A stretch of 64,000 nucleotides of DNA from UA16 sp042095135 (GCA_042095135.1 JBELBV010000006.1:7191-71190), one strand, 5' to 3'; counted from the first letter of the stretch, positions 26,298 to 35,997 are shown. Notes: generated by a model not told the origin, from the letters alone. A program made the numbers and translations.

Positions 26298-27119
26298 TTA
26301 TTTCTTGCGGCGTTCGATGATATACTTCGAGCTACTCTTACGCTTGTTGCGGGTTTTGTAGCCCTTCGCTGGGAGGCCCTTTCGTGAACGCGGGTGTCCA
26401 CCTGAAGAGCGGCCCTCGCCACCACCCATGGGGTGATCGACAGGGTTCATGACCACACCACGTACACGTGGGCGGCGTCCCAACCAGCGCGAACGACCGG
26501 CCTTACCTGAGACCTGGAGGTTGTGCTCGGAGTTGCTTACGGACCCTATGACGGCGAGGCATGTCACTAAGATCATACGGGTTTCACCGCTAGGCAACTT
26601 GACGATAGCGTACTTGCCATCACGGGCGTTCAACTGGGCGTAAGACCCGGCACTTCGAGCTAGTGCAGCTCCTTTGCCGGGGTACAATTCGATGTTGTGA
26701 ATGACCGTACCCAGTGGGATGTCAGACAAATACATCGCGTGACCCACGTCTGGAGTGGCTTTCTTACCGCTGTTGATCTTCATGCCTGGCTTGAGGCCCT
26801 GAGGAGCAACGATGTAACGCTTCTCTCCGTCGGTGTATTCCACCAAGCAGATGCGCGCTGAACGGTTTGGATCGTACTCGACCGTCAAGACGGTGGCTTC
26901 CGTGTGCTTGTCTCGCTTGAAATCAATCAAACGGTAACGACGCTTGTGGCCACCTCCGCGGTAACGCATGGTCATTTTACCATCTCCATTTCGTCCGCCT
27001 GACTTCTTCAAGGGGCGCAGCAATGGCTTGTGAGGCTTGTCCGCTGTAATGTCGTCGAACGTCGACAACACTTTGTGGCGGGTGCCTGGGGTAATGGGGT
27101 TGAATTTACGAAGTGCCAT
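26298..27119 (-). CDS. rplB: Ribosomal protein uL2
   Basis: Peptidyl-transferase-centre protein of 273 residues. Starts MALRKFNPITPGTRHK; shows RYRGGGHKRRYRLIDFKRDK and the conserved VVMNPVDHPMGGGEGRSSGG near the catalytic centre. Nine extra in-frame codons upstream of 27119 are not used. Confidence 0.98.
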   Translation of the reverse strand: MALRKFNPITPGTRHKVLSTFDDITADKPHKPLLRPLKKSGGRNGDGKMTMRYRGGGHKRRYRLIDFKRDKHTEATVLTVEYDPNRSARICLVEYTDGEKRYIVAPQGLKPGMKINSGKKATPDVGHAMYLSDIPLGTVIHNIELYPGKGAALARSAGSYAQLNARDGKYAIVKLPSGETRMILVTCLAVIGSVSNSEHNLQVSGKAGRSRWLGRRPRVRGVVMNPVDHPMGGGEGRSSGGHPRSRKGLPAKGYKTRNKRKSSSKYIIERRKK

Positions 27120-27123
27120 TTGC

Positions 27124-27417
27124 TTAGATGTTCTCGTAGAAGTCAATCATTTCTCCTTCGGCCAAGCTGACGATGGCCTTCTTATAACCGACTGTACGTC
27201 CTTTGATGATGCCAGTCTTGGTGTAACGCTGGCGGCGCTTGCCGTCAACACGCAGCGTTCGAACAGAAGTCACGGTTACACCGAACTCCTTCTCTACTGC
27301 TTTCTTAATCTCCACCTTATTCGCACCGTCCGCGACAACAAAGCCGTAGGCGTTGTTCTTCTCGGTATCGGCGGTCATCTTCTCGGTGATGAGGGGCTTA
27401 ACTAAAATCTGTGACAT
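27124..27417 (-). CDS. rplW: Ribosomal protein uL23
   Basis: Exit-site protein that docks SRP and trigger factor; 97 residues. Starts MSQILVKPLITEKMTADTEK and has VRTLRVDGKRRQRYTKTG before a hydrophobic end. Confidence 0.97.
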   Translation of the reverse strand: MSQILVKPLITEKMTADTEKNNAYGFVVADGANKVEIKKAVEKEFGVTVTSVRTLRVDGKRRQRYTKTGIIKGRTVGYKKAIVSLAEGEMIDFYENI

Positions 27418-27425
27418 GACGATTC

Positions 27426-28052
27426 TTATTTGAGCATTCCCTCGATCACCTTGTGGGCATCGTCCACGAAGATGAGGGTGTTACAATTCATGATGTCGTA
27501 CGTGCTGAGGTCACTCGCGACCATCACCCGGTGCTTGGGAAGGTTGCGGCTGCTCATGTACACATTCGTATTGGGGGTAGACAAGATCATCAACGTCTTG
27601 CTGTCCGACACCTTCAATCCTTCCATGAGGCCAGCGAAGTCTTTTGTCTTTGGGGCATCCATCTTGATTCCCTCAACGACCATGATCGCCTTCTCTTTGG
27701 CTTTGTAGCTCAGCGCGCTGCGACGAGCCAATTGCTTCACCTTGTGGTTGAGCTTTTGGGTGTAGTCGCGTGGTTCTGGACCGAATACGGTACCACCTCC
27801 ACGGAACAATGGGTTCTTGATAGAGCCGGCACGCGCTGTACCTGTACCTTTTTGCTTTTTGATTTTTCGGGTTGAACCGGAAACCAATCCACGGTGCAAG
27901 GTGTCGTGCGTGCCCTGGCGCTGTGCAGCCTGGAATCGCTTAACATCGAGGTAGATCGCGTGATCGTTGGGCTCGATGCCGAATACCGCCTTGTTCAACG
28001 TTACCGACTTGTCGGTCTTTGAACCTTTGGAGTTGTAAACATCTACTTTCAT
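27426..28052 (-). CDS. rplD: Ribosomal protein uL4
   Basis: Large-subunit tunnel protein of 208 residues. The loop signature KQKGTGTARAGSIKNPLFRG and GTVFGPEPRDYTQKLN are present. The ATG at 28052 overlaps the rplC stop by one base (TGATG); a GTG one codon earlier is in frame. Confidence 0.98.
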   Translation of the reverse strand: MKVDVYNSKGSKTDKSVTLNKAVFGIEPNDHAIYLDVKRFQAAQRQGTHDTLHRGLVSGSTRKIKKQKGTGTARAGSIKNPLFRGGGTVFGPEPRDYTQKLNHKVKQLARRSALSYKAKEKAIMVVEGIKMDAPKTKDFAGLMEGLKVSDSKTLMILSTPNTNVYMSSRNLPKHRVMVASDLSTYDIMNCNTLIFVDDAHKVIEGMLK

Positions 28053-28681
28053 CACGCTTCTGGTTTACGGATTACAACAGTTGAACCTTTGTGACCAGGC
28101 ACGGCTCCCTTCACAACCATGACGCCTTCTTCAGGAAGAATCTTCACGATTTCGAGGTTTTCGATTGTCACTCGTGTGTTACCCATTTGACCGGCCATGC
28201 GCATGCCTTTGAAGACACGTGCAGGGGTGGAGGCTGCGCCGATTGAACCCGGAGCGCGCAGGCGGTTGTGCTGGCCGTGTGTGGCTTGACCCACACCGCC
28301 AAAACCGTGGCGCTTAACGACACCTTGGAAGCCTTTACCTTTTGACTTACCCACCACAGAGACGTACTCGCCTTCGTTGAAGATTTCTTCAACTTTGAGT
28401 TCATCACCTGCTTGGTGTTCTTCGGCGAATCCTTTGAATTCAACCAATTTTCGCATGAGGCCCACGCCAGCGCGTTTGAAATGGCCTTGCAACGCTTTGG
28501 ATGTGCGCTTTTCAGAGCGCTCACCATAGCCGAGCTGAATGGCTTCGTAGCCATCCTTCTCCAGGGTACGAACTTGCGTCACGACGCAAGGACCAACTTC
28601 TAAAACGGTGCATGGGACGTTCTTCCCAGAGGCATTGTAGACGCTGGTCATACCTAACTTCTTCCCTATGAGTCCGGGCAT
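28052..28681 (-). CDS. rplC: Ribosomal protein uL3
   Basis: Large-subunit assembly protein of 209 residues. MPGLIGKKLGMTSVYNASGK at the start, SKGKGFQGVVKRHGFGGVGQ and ATHGQHNRLRAPGSIGA in the loop towards the peptidyl-transferase centre. A 40-nt gap separates it from rpsJ. Confidence 0.98.
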   Translation of the reverse strand: MPGLIGKKLGMTSVYNASGKNVPCTVLEVGPCVVTQVRTLEKDGYEAIQLGYGERSEKRTSKALQGHFKRAGVGLMRKLVEFKGFAEEHQAGDELKVEEIFNEGEYVSVVGKSKGKGFQGVVKRHGFGGVGQATHGQHNRLRAPGSIGAASTPARVFKGMRMAGQMGNTRVTIENLEIVKILPEEGVMVVKGAVPGHKGSTVVIRKPEA

Positions 28682-28721
28682 GATTTCGGTGTTTTTGTTT
28701 TGCGTTAGTTAAAAATTCCCG

Positions 28722-29027
28722 TCAGACCTTGATTTCCACTTCAACGCCACTTGGAAGCTCCAAGCGCATCAACGCGTCAACGGTCTTTGAGGATGAACTG
28801 TAGATATCAATCAATCGCTTGTAAGCGTTCAATTCGAATTGCTCACGTGACTTTTTGTTCACGTGGGGTGAACGCAATACGGTGTAAATACGCTGGTGAG
28901 TTGGCAGTGGAACGGGTCCGCTGATTACAGCACCGGTGGTCTTCACCGTCTTGACAATCTTCTCTGCCGACTTGTCGACGAGGTTGTGATCGTAGGACTT
29001 GAGTTTGATTCGGATTTTTTGCGTCAT
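28722..29027 (-). CDS. rpsJ: Ribosomal protein uS10
   Basis: Small-subunit head protein (also NusE, a transcription antitermination partner), 101 residues. Starts MTQKIRIKLKSYDHNLVDKS and includes PLPTHQRIYTVLRSPHVNKK. It directly follows fusA; no tuf gene lies between, unlike in Proteobacteria. Confidence 0.98.
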   Translation of the reverse strand: MTQKIRIKLKSYDHNLVDKSAEKIVKTVKTTGAVISGPVPLPTHQRIYTVLRSPHVNKKSREQFELNAYKRLIDIYSSSSKTVDALMRLELPSGVEVEIKV

Positions 29028-29039
29028 CTTACTTCTTTA

Positions 29040-31145
29040 TTAGCCGTTGCCTTGCGCTTCAGCGATCACTTTTTCTTGAATACTGTTTGGAGCCTGTGCG
29101 TAGTGGCTGAATGACATCGATGATGTCGCACGGCCTGAAGTCAACGTACGCAAGTCAGTCACATAACCGAACATTTCAGACAAAGGCACCTTCGCGTTAA
29201 CGATGGTCTTGCCTGAACGCTCACCTGTTCCCTCGATGAGGGCACGGCGCTTGTTCAAGTCACCGATGACGTCACCCATGTTCTCGTCGGGGGTAACCAC
29301 CTCCAACTGCATCATGGGCTCCAAAATCTTAGGCTGGCAGCTCTTCACTGCGTTGCGGTAAGCCATTTTCGCTGCGAGTTCGAACGACAACTGATCCGAG
29401 TCAACCGCGTGGAACGAACCGTCCACTAACTCAACAGCCATGCTGTCCATTTGGTAGCCAGCCAACACACCGTTCTTCATGGCTTCTTCGAACCCTTTCT
29501 GAACAGAAGGAACGAATTCCTTTGGTACGTTACCGCCTTTCACCGAGTTCTTGAATACCAAGCCAGCCTCCTCCGGAGTTGGCGATGGGCCAATTTTGAC
29601 GATGATGTCCGCAAACTTACCACGTCCGCCGGACTGCTTCTTGTACACTTCACGGTGATCAGTGTTGCCGAAGATGGCCTCCTTGTAATTTACCTGAGGC
29701 GCGCCCTGGTTGCATTCCACCTTGAACTCACGACGCAAACGGTCAACGAGTACTTCCAAGTGCAATTCGCCCATTCCCGAGATGACCGTTTGGCCTGTCT
29801 CCTCGTCGGTACGAACGTTGAATGTTGGATCCTCCTCAGACAACTTGGACAAACCGTTGGACAACTTATCGAGGTCTGCTTGTGACTTTGGCTCAACCGC
29901 GATACCAATTACAGGAGCTGGGAACGACATGCTCTCCAAAACCAATGGTGCGCCTTCAGAGCACAGCGTGTCACCCGTGCGGATGTCTTTAAAGCCTACA
30001 ACTGCACCGATGTCCCCGGCTTCGAGTTCATCGATGGGGTTTTGCTTGTTCGAGTGCATTTGGAAGATTCGCGAGATACGCTCCTTCTTTCCGCTTCGCG
30101 TATTAATAACATAGGAGCCTGCTGGCAACTTTCCAGAATACGCACGCACAAAACAAAGACGACCTACAAATGGATCTGTAGCAATCTTAAACGCCAAGCC
30201 AGCGAATGGCTCTTCTGGGTCCGGCTTGCGCTCGATTTTCACCTCTTCATCATCCACCGCTGTACCGACAATGGCCTCTACGTCATACGGGGAAGGGAGG
30301 TACATCATGACCGCATCGAGCATGGTCTGTACGCCCTTATTCTTGAAGGCAGAACCGCACAAGAGTGGCGTGATTTCCATACCAATGGTCGCCTTGCGAA
30401 TCGCCGCAATAATCTCATCAGCAGTCAAGCTGTCAGGATCTTCGAAATACTTCTCCATCAAGGCTTCGTCCTGCTCAGCAGCGGCCTCAATCAACAATCC
30501 GCGGTACTCTTCTACAGTATCTACCAAATCGTCCGGAATTGGCACCTCATCCCATGTCATCCCCTTGTCCTCCTCGTTCCAAACGAATGCTTTGTTGGTA
30601 ATCAAGTCAACGACTCCTTTGAAGTCATCTTCTGCACCGATGGGTACTTGCAATGGAACAGGACGCGCTCCAAGCATGTCCTTAATCATGCCAACTACAT
30701 TGAAGAAGTCTGCACCTGAGCGATCCATCTTGTTGATGAAACCAATCCGTGGAACCTTGTACTTATCCGCCAAACCCCAGTTCGTTTCGGATTGAGGCTC
30801 AACACCCGAAACAGCACAGAACAATGCAACGGCACCATCCAATACACGCAATGAACGCTCTACCTCAACGGTAAAGTCAACGTGGCCCGGGGTATCGATG
30901 ATGTTGATTCGGTATTCCTCGTCATTGAACTTCCAGAAGCAGGTTGTTGCAGCAGAGGTAATCGTAATTCCGCGCTCCTGCTCTTGCTCCATCCAGTCCA
31001 TGGTGGCCGCACCGTCGTGCACCTCACCAATTTTGTGTGAGATGCCTGTGTAGTACAGGACGCGCTCAGTAGTTGTGGTCTTACCCGCATCAACGTGAGC
31101 CATGATGCCGATGTTCCGAGTGTAATTGAGGTCTCTTTTAGCCAT
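29040..31145 (-). CDS. fusA: Elongation factor G
   Basis: Translocation GTPase of 701 residues. The GTP-binding motifs are complete: AHVDAGKTTTTER (G1), a switch I with ERGITITSAATT, DTPGHVDFTVEVERS (G3) and NKMDRSGADF (G4). The C-terminal domains end with FGYVTDLRTLTSGRATSSM. It lies between rpsG (27-nt gap) and rpsJ (12-nt gap). Confidence 0.98.
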   Translation of the reverse strand: MAKRDLNYTRNIGIMAHVDAGKTTTTERVLYYTGISHKIGEVHDGAATMDWMEQEQERGITITSAATTCFWKFNDEEYRINIIDTPGHVDFTVEVERSLRVLDGAVALFCAVSGVEPQSETNWGLADKYKVPRIGFINKMDRSGADFFNVVGMIKDMLGARPVPLQVPIGAEDDFKGVVDLITNKAFVWNEEDKGMTWDEVPIPDDLVDTVEEYRGLLIEAAAEQDEALMEKYFEDPDSLTADEIIAAIRKATIGMEITPLLCGSAFKNKGVQTMLDAVMMYLPSPYDVEAIVGTAVDDEEVKIERKPDPEEPFAGLAFKIATDPFVGRLCFVRAYSGKLPAGSYVINTRSGKKERISRIFQMHSNKQNPIDELEAGDIGAVVGFKDIRTGDTLCSEGAPLVLESMSFPAPVIGIAVEPKSQADLDKLSNGLSKLSEEDPTFNVRTDEETGQTVISGMGELHLEVLVDRLRREFKVECNQGAPQVNYKEAIFGNTDHREVYKKQSGGRGKFADIIVKIGPSPTPEEAGLVFKNSVKGGNVPKEFVPSVQKGFEEAMKNGVLAGYQMDSMAVELVDGSFHAVDSDQLSFELAAKMAYRNAVKSCQPKILEPMMQLEVVTPDENMGDVIGDLNKRRALIEGTGERSGKTIVNAKVPLSEMFGYVTDLRTLTSGRATSSMSFSHYAQAPNSIQEKVIAEAQGNG

Positions 31146-31172
31146 GATTGTAAGGCGTATTCAATGCGATTG

Positions 31173-31640
31173 TCAGAAACGGAAGTGTGAGAAAGCTTTG
31201 TTCGCTTCAGCCATGCGGTGCGTGTCTTCCTTCTTCTTGAAGGTTCCACCTTCTTCTTTGGCTGCTGCGATGACCTCACCCGCGAGGCGGTCAGCCATGG
31301 ACTTTTCGTTGCGCTTTCGCGCGAAGCTAATCAGCCACTTCATGGCCAAACTCTGCTTGCGCGAATCGCGAATGGGTTGCGGGATCTGGAAGGTAGCACC
31401 GCCCACACGTCGGCTGCGCACCTCCACCGCTGGAGTTACATTGTCCAAAGCACGTTGGAAGACCTCGAGGCCGTTCTCTTCGGTGCGCTCTTCCACCTTG
31501 TCCATGGCTTTGTAGAAGATGTCGAATGCAACGCTCTTCTTCCCGTCCAACATCAAGTTGTTGACGAAGCTCGTTACGAGGACACTGTCGAATCGAGGAT
31601 CCGGCAGAATCAAATGCTTTTTAGGTACTCTTCTTCTCAT
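31173..31640 (-). CDS. rpsG: Ribosomal protein uS7
   Basis: Primary 16S-binding protein of the small-subunit head, 155 residues. MRRRVPKKHLILPDPRFDSV, VTPAVEVRSRRVGGATFQIP and the C-terminal KKEDTHRMAEANKAFSHFRF identify it. Starts 6 nt after rpsL. Confidence 0.98.
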   Translation of the reverse strand: MRRRVPKKHLILPDPRFDSVLVTSFVNNLMLDGKKSVAFDIFYKAMDKVEERTEENGLEVFQRALDNVTPAVEVRSRRVGGATFQIPQPIRDSRKQSLAMKWLISFARKRNEKSMADRLAGEVIAAAKEEGGTFKKKEDTHRMAEANKAFSHFRF

Positions 31641-31646
31641 GACAAA

Positions 31647-32030
31647 TTAGCTCTTGGCTGCTTTAGGCCGCTTGGTTCCATACTTAGATCGACGCTGGGT
31701 GCGCCCTTCAACACCTGCTGTATCCAATGCACCACGAACAATGTGGTAACGCACACCTGGTAAATCCTTCACACGACCGCCACGAACCAGAACGATGCTG
31801 TGCTCTTGGAGGTTGTGTCCTTCACCGCCGATGTAAGCGTTGACCTCGTTGCCATTGGTCAATCGAACACGCGCAACTTTACGCATGGCCGAGTTCGGCT
31901 TCTTGGGTGTAGTAGTGTAGACGCGCACACAAACGCCACGGCGTTGTGGGCAAGAATCCAAGGCGGCAGATTTGCTCGCTTGGGTCTTCGTGATGCGCCC
32001 TTTTCGGATGAGCTGCTGAATGGTTGGCAT
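31647..32030 (-). CDS. rpsL: Ribosomal protein uS12
   Basis: Decoding-centre protein, first gene of the cluster, 127 residues. Starts MPTIQQLIRKGR and contains TTPKKPNSAMRKVARVRLTN and GEGHNLQEHSIVLVRGGRVKDLPGVRYH-type loop residues. In the loop KKPNSA the lysine that corresponds to K42 of E. coli is unmodified, so no streptomycin-resistance substitution is apparent there. Confidence 0.98.
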   Translation of the reverse strand: MPTIQQLIRKGRITKTQASKSAALDSCPQRRGVCVRVYTTTPKKPNSAMRKVARVRLTNGNEVNAYIGGEGHNLQEHSIVLVRGGRVKDLPGVRYHIVRGALDTAGVEGRTQRRSKYGTKRPKAAKS

Positions 32031-32089
32031 TAGACCTATCTATCAGATTACGTGTGTACAAAAACTATTTCCCCAAATTAAAGGGGGTG

Positions 32090-32119
32090 CAAAAGTAGCA
32101 GATTTTCTCTTAAAAGCAA
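32090..32119 (-). promoter_or_regulatory. Promoter of the ribosomal protein cluster
   Basis: Minus strand: TTG, 19 nt, then TACTTTTG, an exact TAnnTTTG box at the classic spacing. It is about 60 nt upstream of the rpsL ATG, so the mRNA would have a leader of about 50 nt that includes an AT-rich stretch. The region between here and the pcrA start (to 32297) holds no gene that I can support. Confidence 0.75.
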
Positions 32120-32297
32120 TAGCTGGAGCCTCCTTTTTTCAAGCATTTCCCGCATTCGAAACCGCTCCTCCAAAAACACCTTGGAATTCAGGACTTTGGT
32201 CCAATCCAAACGGTGATAGAATCCCTTCAAAAATGACGACTTTTAAACAAGTTGGCGAAGAGGTCAGTTGAATCATCGCTTTATCTACCCCCCTTCT

Positions 32298-32305
32298 TAC
32301 CTTCG
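32298..32305 (+). promoter_or_regulatory. -7-type box TACCTTCG, 4 nt before the pcrA start
   Basis: TACCTTCG (one base off TAnnTTTG), then AAGT and the GTG start at 32310. No -33 TTG is obvious at 19-20 nt. Confidence 0.35.
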
Positions 32306-32309
32306 AAGT

Positions 32310-34691
32310 GTGGATTTTTTGAACGAACTGAACGAGGCACAACAGGCAGCTGCGCGGCATCAAGAAGGCCCTCTAATGGTCATTGCCGGGGCGGGTTCGG
32401 GGAAGACCCGGGTCCTGACATACCGCATCGCCTATCTCATTCAGCAAGGCGTTGATCCGTTCTCAATCCTGTCCCTGACTTTCACGAACAAAGCTGCGCG
32501 CGAAATGAAAGAGCGCATCGGGAAGGTCATCGGCGAGGGCGAAGCCCGCAACATCTGGATGGGGACGTTCCACAGCATTTTTGCCCGCATCCTCCGAATG
32601 GAATGTGAGCGAATCAACTACCCCCGCAACTTCACCATTTACGACACCCAAGACAGCCGGGCGCTCATCAAGGACATCGTCAAAGGACTGGGCATGGACG
32701 ACAAAGTCTACAAGCCCGCCAGCGTTCAAGCCCGGATCAGCAACGCCAAAAACAACCTCATCGATGCCCGTGGGTACGCCGACCATGCGGAGATCATGTC
32801 CGAAGACCACCAAGCCGGTCGGCCGCGCATCGCAGAGATTTACCGCGCTTATGAGAATCGTTGCTTCCGGGCGCAAGCCATGGACTTCGACGACCTATTG
32901 TTCAAGATGAACGTATTGCTCAGGGACTTCCCCGATTTGCTGCTAAAATACCAGCATAAGTTTTCATACATCTTGGTGGACGAGTACCAGGACACCAACT
33001 TCGCCCAGTACCTCATCATCAAACAGCTCGCGGCCTTGCGAGAAAACCTCTGTGTGGTTGGGGACGACGCCCAGTCGATTTACGGTTTCCGAGGCGCCAA
33101 CATTCAGAACATCCTCAACTTCAAGCAGGACTACCCGGATTTTGCCTTGTACAAACTCGAGCAAAACTACCGGTCGACGAAGTACATCGTCGATGCCGCC
33201 AACAGCGTCATCGCCAACAACAAGGACCAAATCGAAAAGGTCGTGTGGACGGCCAACGGAGAAGGGGAACGCATTGCCGTGCATCGCTGCTACAGCGACA
33301 ACGAGGAAGGCCGATGGGCATCCACGCAGATTTTTGATTTGCACAACCAACGGCAACAGCACTGGAAGGACATTGCCATTCTCTACCGGACCAACGCGCA
33401 GTCACGTTCCTTCGAGGAGAGCTTGCGCAAACTCAACGTGCCCTACCGTATCTACGGAGGCCTGTCGTTTTACCAGCGCAAGGAGATCAAGGACCTGATC
33501 GCCTACTTCCGGCTCACGGCCAACCCACGAGACGACGAAGCCCTCAAGCGCATCATCAACTACCCCACCCGCGGCATCGGCAAAACCACGATGGATCGAC
33601 TCCTCGTGGAATCCACCGAACGCGACGTCAGCATTTGGGACCTTGTGACCGACGACCTGGCGCCGCCCACCAGCGTGAAGGGGGCGAGCCTGCGCAAGGT
33701 GCAGGACTTCGTGCAGATGATGCGGGGATTCGCGGCGGAACTGGAAACCAAAGACGCGCACGACCTCGGTATGCACATCGCCAAGCACACAGGGCTCGTG
33801 CACACCTTATACCAAGACAAAACTCCAGAAGGCGTCGCCCGTTATGACAATGTTCAGGAATTGCTGAACGGGATGAAATCCTTCGTTGAGCAAGCAAAAG
33901 AAAGCGATACAGATGCATTTGCGTCGTTGGGCGACTTTTTGCTGGACGTTGCCTTGTTGACCGATGCCGATCAGGACGATGGTGATGAAAATAAGGTGAG
34001 CATGATGACGATTCACGCCGCCAAGGGCTTGGAATTTGAAAACGTCTTCATCGTGGGCCTGGAAGAAGAGCTGTTCCCGTCGTCTATGGCCATGCAGTCC
34101 CGCGCGGACCTCGAGGAAGAACGCCGCCTGTTCTATGTAGCCCTTACCCGCGCGAAGCGCACCTGTGCGCTCAGCTACGCCCTGACCCGTTACAAATGGG
34201 GACAGCTCATCCAAGCCGAGCCCAGCCGTTTCATTGAAGAGATCAACAGCGATTGTCTCATCATGCCTTCGGCTCAACAAGCCAAACCCACACCGTTTGC
34301 GGGTGGGACTAGCTTCGAGGCCCAGCGCAAAAATTGGCAATCGATGGGCAGTGGTAATCCCGGCGCTGCGTTCGACCGCATGGCCTCACAGAAAAAAGCC
34401 ACCGGGTCGCCGCCTGCACATCCGTTAAAGAAAAAATCGGGCCAGCCGCCCGTTTCCTCCTCGGGCAAGCGCATGGCACGTGTTGAATCCTCAGCACCCG
34501 CCGGCTCCACTGGAGGATCCCTGGAGGGCATTGCTGAAGGGGTAAACGTCTGGCACGAAAAGTTCGGCAAGGGCAAGGTGCTACGTGTTGAAGGGACAAG
34601 CCCCAACGAAAAGGCCACGGTCTTTTTCCCTAAGGCCGGCCAGAAACAACTGCTGTTGAAGTTCGCCAAACTCGAAATCATCGAAGCCTGA
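32310..34691 (+). CDS. pcrA: UvrD/PcrA-type DNA helicase
   Basis: Superfamily 1A 3'-5' helicase acting in nucleotide excision and recombination repair. Motifs in order: Walker A IAGAGSGKTRVLTYRI (K32), LVDEYQDTN, GDDAQSIYGFRGA, QNYRSTKYIVDAAN, TIHAAKGLEFENVFIVGLEE and EEERRLFYVALTRAKR. The C-terminal 50 residues (GVNVWHEKFGKGKVLRVEG) are the Tudor-like RNA-polymerase-binding domain of PcrA/UvrD. The GTG start gives VDFLNELNEAQQAA, matching the family N-terminus; the TTG upstream at 32268 does not. It is 793 residues. The stop overlaps the next ATG by one base. Confidence 0.95.
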   Translation: MDFLNELNEAQQAAARHQEGPLMVIAGAGSGKTRVLTYRIAYLIQQGVDPFSILSLTFTNKAAREMKERIGKVIGEGEARNIWMGTFHSIFARILRMECERINYPRNFTIYDTQDSRALIKDIVKGLGMDDKVYKPASVQARISNAKNNLIDARGYADHAEIMSEDHQAGRPRIAEIYRAYENRCFRAQAMDFDDLLFKMNVLLRDFPDLLLKYQHKFSYILVDEYQDTNFAQYLIIKQLAALRENLCVVGDDAQSIYGFRGANIQNILNFKQDYPDFALYKLEQNYRSTKYIVDAANSVIANNKDQIEKVVWTANGEGERIAVHRCYSDNEEGRWASTQIFDLHNQRQQHWKDIAILYRTNAQSRSFEESLRKLNVPYRIYGGLSFYQRKEIKDLIAYFRLTANPRDDEALKRIINYPTRGIGKTTMDRLLVESTERDVSIWDLVTDDLAPPTSVKGASLRKVQDFVQMMRGFAAELETKDAHDLGMHIAKHTGLVHTLYQDKTPEGVARYDNVQELLNGMKSFVEQAKESDTDAFASLGDFLLDVALLTDADQDDGDENKVSMMTIHAAKGLEFENVFIVGLEEELFPSSMAMQSRADLEEERRLFYVALTRAKRTCALSYALTRYKWGQLIQAEPSRFIEEINSDCLIMPSAQQAKPTPFAGGTSFEAQRKNWQSMGSGNPGAAFDRMASQKKATGSPPAHPLKKKSGQPPVSSSGKRMARVESSAPAGSTGGSLEGIAEGVNVWHEKFGKGKVLRVEGTSPNEKATVFFPKAGQKQLLLKFAKLEIIEA

Positions 34692-35365
34692 TGCGCCCCT
34701 TTGACACCCAAGGCCACAGATGGGGCTTCGTGCTGGTCGTCGCTGCGGCCATGGTGGCCATCGGATGCCGTCCAGATCCGAACTACAACCTAGCGCTCCA
34801 CGTTACGGTGCTTCACGCCGATACCGGCAACCCCGCCTCAGACATCGACCTAGAACTGGAAAGACGCGTGCTCGAAAACGGCGTGCTCAACGGCAACTAC
34901 CAACCAGTGGGATCAGCCACCTCCGATACGGACGGCATAGCCCATTTCTTTTTCAATCGGGTCAACGCGTTGGACTACCAGCTCAATTTGATCTCAACGG
35001 ATTGGTTTGCCCGTTCGGATTTCATTCAACCTGACACATTCCTTGAATCTTCCGAAGTTGAACACACGACGGAAGCGACGCCCCGCGGGACACTGAACAT
35101 TCGACTTGTCAATGCCTACCCCCTCGATGAGGACGACAAGGTCCAGTTCCGGACCTTGAATCCGCCCAGTGAGTACCTGACGTGCTCCAATGCGTGGGAG
35201 ACCCACCTTGGCATGTACGTCGATGTGGAGCGCACCTGCGATGTGGAAGCCGATCGCTACCTGCCCTACAGGTACCACATTACCCGCAATGGAGAACTCA
35301 CTGAGCACCTCGACAGCCTCTGGGTACCACGGGGAGAACTGACTGAACTGCTCATAGCTTACTGA
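34691..35365 (+). CDS. Lipoprotein of unknown function
   Basis: A 224-residue predicted lipoprotein with signal peptide and lipobox VAIGC (C26). The mature part looks like one or two beta-sandwich modules; HVTVLHADTGNPASDIDLELERR and SDTDGIAHFFF resemble carboxypeptidase-regulatory or Ig-like folds, but I cannot name a family. It overlaps pcrA upstream and the esterase downstream by one base each, so all three are probably co-translated. Confidence 0.75.
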   Translation: MRPFDTQGHRWGFVLVVAAAMVAIGCRPDPNYNLALHVTVLHADTGNPASDIDLELERRVLENGVLNGNYQPVGSATSDTDGIAHFFFNRVNALDYQLNLISTDWFARSDFIQPDTFLESSEVEHTTEATPRGTLNIRLVNAYPLDEDDKVQFRTLNPPSEYLTCSNAWETHLGMYVDVERTCDVEADRYLPYRYHITRNGELTEHLDSLWVPRGELTELLIAY

Positions 35366-35997
35366 TGCCATACCATTCGTTTTCCGTCACCAAAACCACA
35401 CGCTACTTCACCGCTGGGCCCGCCATCGCCGAAGCCAAGGGCGTGCTCATCGCCCTACACGGATACGGGCAGTTACCGGAGTTCTTCATGCGGCGTTTGC
35501 AACCCCTGGCGGATGCGGGTTGGGCCATTGTCGTGCCAGAGGGACTGCACCGGTTCTACCTCGAAGGCGCGCATGGCCGTGTAGGTGCTTCTTGGATGAC
35601 GAAAGAGGCGCGGGAAGACGACATCGCGGATTACGTGCGCTACCTCGACGCCCTTTCGGCTGAACTGGGGTTGACCGATCGGCGCCCGGTGTTGCTCGGA
35701 TTTTCCCAAGGCGTGGCGACGGCGTCGCGGTGGGTCGCCATGGGCCAGATCGCCTTCAGCCGGCTCATCTTGTGGTCCGGTGTGTTTCCGCCCGACTACC
35801 CCTGGGAATCGGGCACTGAACCCATGAAAGCAATGCGCGTTGATGTCGCTTTGGGGACGGAAGATGCCTTCTTCGACGACTCCCTGCTGAAGACGACGGC
35901 CTCGGTTTTGGACGCGAATGCAGTGCCGTACACGACTCATTCGTTTGAAGGTGGGCACGCCATCGACACCGACTTGCTCCAGCAGTTGTTGGACTGA
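35365..35997 (+). CDS. Alpha/beta hydrolase, phospholipase/carboxylesterase-like
   Basis: A 210-residue cytosolic esterase. The oxyanion region is LIALHGYGQLPEFF, the nucleophile elbow is LLGFSQGVATA (serine in GFSQG), and the acid and histidine are probably the Asp in LGTEDAFFDD and the His in FEGGHAID. The size and elbow fit the phospholipase/carboxylesterase (YpfH-like) family. Substrate unknown. It is third in a run with pcrA and a lipoprotein. Confidence 0.85.
   Translation: MPYHSFSVTKTTRYFTAGPAIAEAKGVLIALHGYGQLPEFFMRRLQPLADAGWAIVVPEGLHRFYLEGAHGRVGASWMTKEAREDDIADYVRYLDALSAELGLTDRRPVLLGFSQGVATASRWVAMGQIAFSRLILWSGVFPPDYPWESGTEPMKAMRVDVALGTEDAFFDDSLLKTTASVLDANAVPYTTHSFEGGHAIDTDLLQQLLD

Noticed and set aside
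32139..32363. A 74-residue frame between rpsL and pcrA on the minus strand
   Set aside because: No signal, domain or box; it overlaps the pcrA start on the other strand and is cysteine-rich in no meaningful pattern.
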